DNA of 8,328 nt, from contig DCHV01000011.1 in the NCBI GenBank assembly GCA_002314945.1, forward strand, positions 1 to 8,328, written 5' to 3'. The DNA is from Prevotellaceae bacterium UBA1743. GTDB lineage: Bacteria; Bacteroidota; Bacteroidia; Bacteroidales; Bacteroidaceae. Of the stretch, positions 6,768 through 8,328 are shown piece after piece. Each line of letters opens with the position of its first letter. Positions within the stretch are counted from its first letter, which is position 1. The notes under the pieces are model-generated. The model was given only the letters and a program-made list of their open reading frames with translations, did no database searches and was not told the DNA's origin. The position numbers and the translations under genes were made by a program.

Positions 6768-7933
6768 CATCCCGTCTCTTCCCATCCTGCCGCTTTGTAC
6801 CACTCACTTTTTTGGAAGGCCTCGTTCCAGCCGTAGTTCTCGTACTTTGATTGGGGGATGAACATAGAGATGCCACTGTAGTGATCGGGGTCGGAGAGAT
6901 AGTTGTCGTACCATCCATATCGGCAATACACGGAAGTCCAATATTGGGTAGCGCGCTGTTCTATGACAATGTCCTGCAATGCTTCGTTCCAGGTGGCGAA
7001 ATCCTCTTCACTCAGCAGGTGGTGCATGGCGCTGCGCATGTCGTATGGCTCAGGGTTCCAGAAGCGCTCACTGATGAAGGGGCCATAGTATTGTATTCCG
7101 CTGTAGGATAGCGAGGCTTTGTCCTTCCATGTCTTCTGGATAAGGGGAGCTGTACGCAGGGCAAACGAATCCAGTTTCAGGCAATTGATGGCAGACAGCG
7201 TCACACCCTCCCCTCTCGTGTATGCCGAATAATACAGTTCGGTCATCTGTTGCACATCCCCCTTGCACAGGCTTTCCATGATCAGGTGATAGGGAGCCCC
7301 ATTTCCGGGGATCTCGGCAGGCGAACCGACCGTGGCATCCGTCACGTGGCGCAGTTGGTAAGCCACTTCGATACTCTGCATGAAGCAGGCGTCGAAGAAG
7401 ATGTAGTCAAAATGAGCCACATCCTTCAGTGCCCATTCCAACTCGCTTATTTCCATGGTCGTTCCATAGTTGCTGTCCGTGTTTCTGTTATTGTCCATTC
7501 CTATGGTTTTCCTTCGCCGTGGAACCCATCCTGAGCCATGCGACCACAGTACCAGTCCGTAGTGTTCGGCAGGGAAAGCACGCACGATTTCCTGCAGTGT
7601 GCTGCGCATCACGGTAGAGTCCGCACTGTCCAAGTCCTCTTTGTAGCCTTTCCATTTCTTTACTCCATTTTTCTTCGACAGGGTATAGATGACAGGTTTG
7701 CTGCGGTCGTCCTTGTAAAGTACGAAATTCACATCCTCCGGAATCCTGTTCGTGGCAGCAGCCATCTCGATAGAGTCTTGTGAAACATAGTCGCAAAGTG
7801 AATTTTCGGCCATCACATATACGATTACCGTGCGAGTGACAGGCGTCTTTGCTGGTTCTGGCTCATCATGGTGGTGACAAGCCGACAATAATATAGTAAT
7901 AATCAGAAGGAAATAGAATACATTCAGTTTCAT
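6764..7933 (-). CDS. Clostripain-family (C11) cysteine peptidase, lipoprotein
   Basis: A 389-aa lipoprotein peptidase of MEROPS family C11, caspase-like fold, which usually cleaves after Arg or Lys. Residues 1-18 form a lipoprotein signal with lipobox LSAC and the lipidated Cys at 19; the following HHHDEPEP is acidic and could act as a surface-export signal, as acidic residues there do in Bacteroidota (inference). The catalytic dyad is visible: His132 in WSHGSGW and Cys183 in FFDACFMQS. Asp181, two residues before the Cys, corresponds to the S1-pocket aspartate of the C11 enzyme PmC11 and supports basic P1 specificity. C11 enzymes mature by cutting after a basic residue between His and Cys; RRRK (139-142) and R150 are candidates here. 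SPAEIPGNGAPY (204-215) is also family-like. Two tandem copies of a promoter repeat lie upstream, the nearer -7 box only 4 nt from the ATG. Confidence 0.92.
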   Translation of the reverse strand: MKLNVFYFLLIITILLSACHHHDEPEPAKTPVTRTVIVYVMAENSLCDYVSQDSIEMAAATNRIPEDVNFVLYKDDRSKPVIYTLSKKNGVKKWKGYKEDLDSADSTVMRSTLQEIVRAFPAEHYGLVLWSHGSGWVPRRRKTIGMDNNRNTDSNYGTTMEISELEWALKDVAHFDYIFFDACFMQSIEVAYQLRHVTDATVGSPAEIPGNGAPYHLIMESLCKGDVQQMTELYYSAYTRGEGVTLSAINCLKLDSFALRTAPLIQKTWKDKASLSYSGIQYYGPFISERFWNPEPYDMRSAMHHLLSEEDFATWNEALQDIVIEQRATQYWTSVYCRYGWYDNYLSDPDHYSGISMFIPQSKYENYGWNEAFQKSEWYKAAGWEETGW

Positions 7934-7937
7934 GCTG

Positions 7938-7969
7938 CAAAATTACGATTAAGCGAGAGAAATACCAAA
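7938..7969 (-). promoter_or_regulatory. Promoter A of the C11 peptidase gene
   Basis: On the minus strand TTTG (7969-7966), a 20-nt spacer and TAATTTTG (7945-7938) match the Bacteroidota vegetative promoter exactly. The -7 box ends 4 nt before the ATG at 7933, so transcription would start at or within the first codons: either a leaderless message, or the true start codon lies downstream. Confidence 0.65.
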
Positions 7970-7979
7970 TTTATTTGAG
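7938..7979 (-). repeat. Promoter-bearing repeat, copy A
   Basis: A 42-bp unit nearly identical to copy B at 8089-8129. The first 24 plus-strand bases are identical, then 4 bases (ATAC) stand where B has 3 (GGT), then 14 bases are identical. It includes the -7 box, the spacer, the -33 element and the palindrome CAAATTTATTTG (7966-7977) centred on the -33 element. Confidence 0.8.
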
Positions 7980-8006
7980 TATTTCCGAATTATTGGAGCA
8001 GCGAGC

Positions 8007-8033
8007 GCCAAAGAAAGTTTACTTTCATTTGGC
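8007..8033. repeat. Strong hairpin between the two promoter repeats
   Basis: GCCAAA (8007-8012) pairs with TTTGGC (8028-8033) and GAAAGT (8013-8018) with ACTTTC (8021-8026), leaving a single bulged A at 8027: 12 pairs around a very short loop. In a transcript from promoter B this would be a 5'-leader structure about 100 nt before the C11 ATG. No U tract follows on either strand. The 9-mer CGAGCGCCA overlaps its left arm (8002-8010) and recurs at 8077-8085 beside copy B. Confidence 0.65.
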
Positions 8034-8088
8034 CGAGTCGTGACAATAATCGACCGTAGGTCAACGTGAGTAATTTCGAGCGCCAGCT

Positions 8089-8119
8089 CAAAATTACGAT
8101 TAAGCGAGAGAAGGTCAAA
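8089..8119 (-). promoter_or_regulatory. Promoter B, distal promoter toward the C11 gene
   Basis: On the minus strand TTTG (8119-8116), a 19-nt spacer and TAATTTTG (8096-8089) again match the Bacteroidota consensus. A transcript would begin near 8082 and carry a ~150-nt leader, including the 8007-8033 hairpin and promoter A, before the C11 ATG. Confidence 0.55.
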
Positions 8120-8129
8120 TTTATTTGAG
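8089..8129 (-). repeat. Promoter-bearing repeat, copy B
   Basis: A 41-bp unit in the same orientation as copy A, start-to-start distance 151 bp. The match covers the promoter spacer (TTCTCTCGCTTAATCG on the minus strand) as well as the -33 and -7 elements, so it is more than two promoters sharing a consensus. The palindrome CAAATTTATTTG lies at 8116-8127. Confidence 0.8.
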
Positions 8130-8134
8130 CAGTG

Positions 8135-8153
8135 AAGCCATAAAATGAGGCTT
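8135..8153. repeat. Small hairpin
   Basis: AAGCC (8135-8139) and GGCTT (8149-8153) pair around a 9-nt loop, just upstream (in the minus sense) of copy B. It is short and could be chance, but it is one of five or more inverted repeats in under 200 bp. Confidence 0.35.
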
Positions 8154-8173
8154 TCCCGTGAAAAAGACAAAAA

Positions 8174-8194
8174 CCCCTTCGACAAAGCTCAGGG
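8174..8194. repeat. REP-like repeat of the CCTTCGACAAAGCTCAGGG type
   Basis: The sequence closely resembles a short repeat seen in intergenic DNA of many bacterial genomes (CCCTTCGACAAGCTCAGGG and variants), recognised from memory. On the minus strand it translates as PELCRRG, a peptide common in spurious predicted proteins. The form here has one extra A in the CAAAG run. Its ends (CCCT/AGGG) are complementary. Confidence 0.55.
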
Positions 8195-8208
8195 CAGGCG
8201 ACAAACAC

Positions 8209-8328
8209 TTTGTGATGGCTTTCTTTTAGAGCTCTCTTCGAGACCTCTGTATCTGAGTGCTCCTTCCTCCGCTGGTAAGCGAGCTTACCATCTGATGAAG
8301 CACCACTCATCTACCAAGCCATCCCAAA
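8209..8328. other. Nested inverted-repeat block with cloverleaf-like folding potential
   Basis: The outer arms TTTG-T-GATGGCTT (8209-8221) and AAGCCATC-C-CAAA (8316-8328) pair at 12 of 13 positions, up to the last base of the window. Inside are three hairpins: 8228-8236 with 8240-8248 (9 bp, one mismatch at 8232/8244, loop TTC), TGGTAAGC/GCTTACCA (8273-8280 and 8283-8290, 8 bp), and GATGA/TCATC (8294-8298 and 8307-8311, 5 bp). It could be a structured RNA, a non-autonomous mobile element or a composite REP element. It is not a tRNA: the stem lengths and conserved bases do not fit. Confidence 0.5.

Larger units (their letters stand above)
7934..8328. other. Gene-free, repeat-rich region upstream of the C11 gene
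   Basis: About 395 bp without a believable gene. Open frames on the minus strand (7949-8185 and 7990-8310) run straight through repeats and hairpins, and one reads ACPELCRRG, the translation of the REP-like repeat, so I treat them as spurious. The region holds two promoter repeats, several hairpins, a REP-like element and a nested inverted-repeat block reaching the window edge. Confidence 0.75.

Noticed and set aside
8052..8062. GACC-GTA-GGTC inverted repeat
   Set aside because: Four-bp arms are expected by chance at this length.
7938..8129. CRISPR array
   Set aside because: There are only two copies, 151 bp apart, with promoter content and no spacer-like regularity.
8201..8213. ACAAA-CAC-TTTGT hairpin as a terminator
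   Set aside because: It is five A/T-dominated pairs with a 3-nt loop and no U tract; its right half also belongs to the stronger outer arm of the nested block.
7949..8310. Two overlapping minus-strand open frames upstream of the C11 gene
   Set aside because: They translate the promoter repeats, hairpins and REP-like element, including the peptide PELCRRG typical of spurious predictions; no domain or start context supports them.
8209..8328. tRNA gene or integron attC site
   Set aside because: The folding is multibranched, but stem lengths, loops and conserved bases do not match tRNA, and no attC core sites or integrase are seen.

Overview
The window looks like chromosomal DNA of a Bacteroidota member, most probably Prevotella/Segatella or a close relative. 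Three things point there. Promoters fit the Bacteroidota pattern (TTTG, about 20 nt, TAnnTTTG). Start codons lack strong Shine-Dalgarno sites. The gene set is typical: a RecQ lacking HRDC, a secreted bleomycin-hydrolase-like peptidase, a clostripain-like lipoprotein and a small protein resembling DUF6965 proteins. The genus is an inference; no rRNA or other marker is present.

Layout, left to right. Positions 49-3680 (minus strand) hold recJ then recQ, overlapping by one base as TGATG, so the two RecF-pathway recombination genes are probably translationally coupled. Upstream of recJ lies an 18-bp hairpin with flanking A and T tracts, which ends the preceding transcription unit; a recJ promoter candidate is embedded in it. 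Positions 3763-6384 (minus) hold a two-gene peptidase unit: an M24B prolidase/aminopeptidase P, then 15 nt downstream a secreted C1B cysteine peptidase. Positions 6385-6489 hold two back-to-back promoter candidates, one for the peptidase unit and one for an 86-aa plus-strand protein (6490-6750). That small gene converges on a clostripain-family (C11) lipoprotein gene (6764-7933, minus) across a 13-nt gap covered by a small hairpin.

Positions 7934-8328 contain no believable gene but are full of structure. Two nearly identical ~42-bp copies of a promoter-bearing repeat point toward the C11 gene. A strong hairpin lies between them, then come a REP-like 'CCTTCGACAAAGCTCAGGG' element and, at the right edge, a nest of inverted repeats that would fold into a multibranched, cloverleaf-like structure. 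This is the most novel part of the window.

Together the genes form two modules, DNA end processing (RecJ/RecQ) and peptide breakdown (surface C11 endopeptidase, envelope C1B peptidase, cytoplasmic proline-specific peptidase), plus a repeat-rich control region. No CRISPR array, tRNA, rRNA, integrase or transposase is visible.
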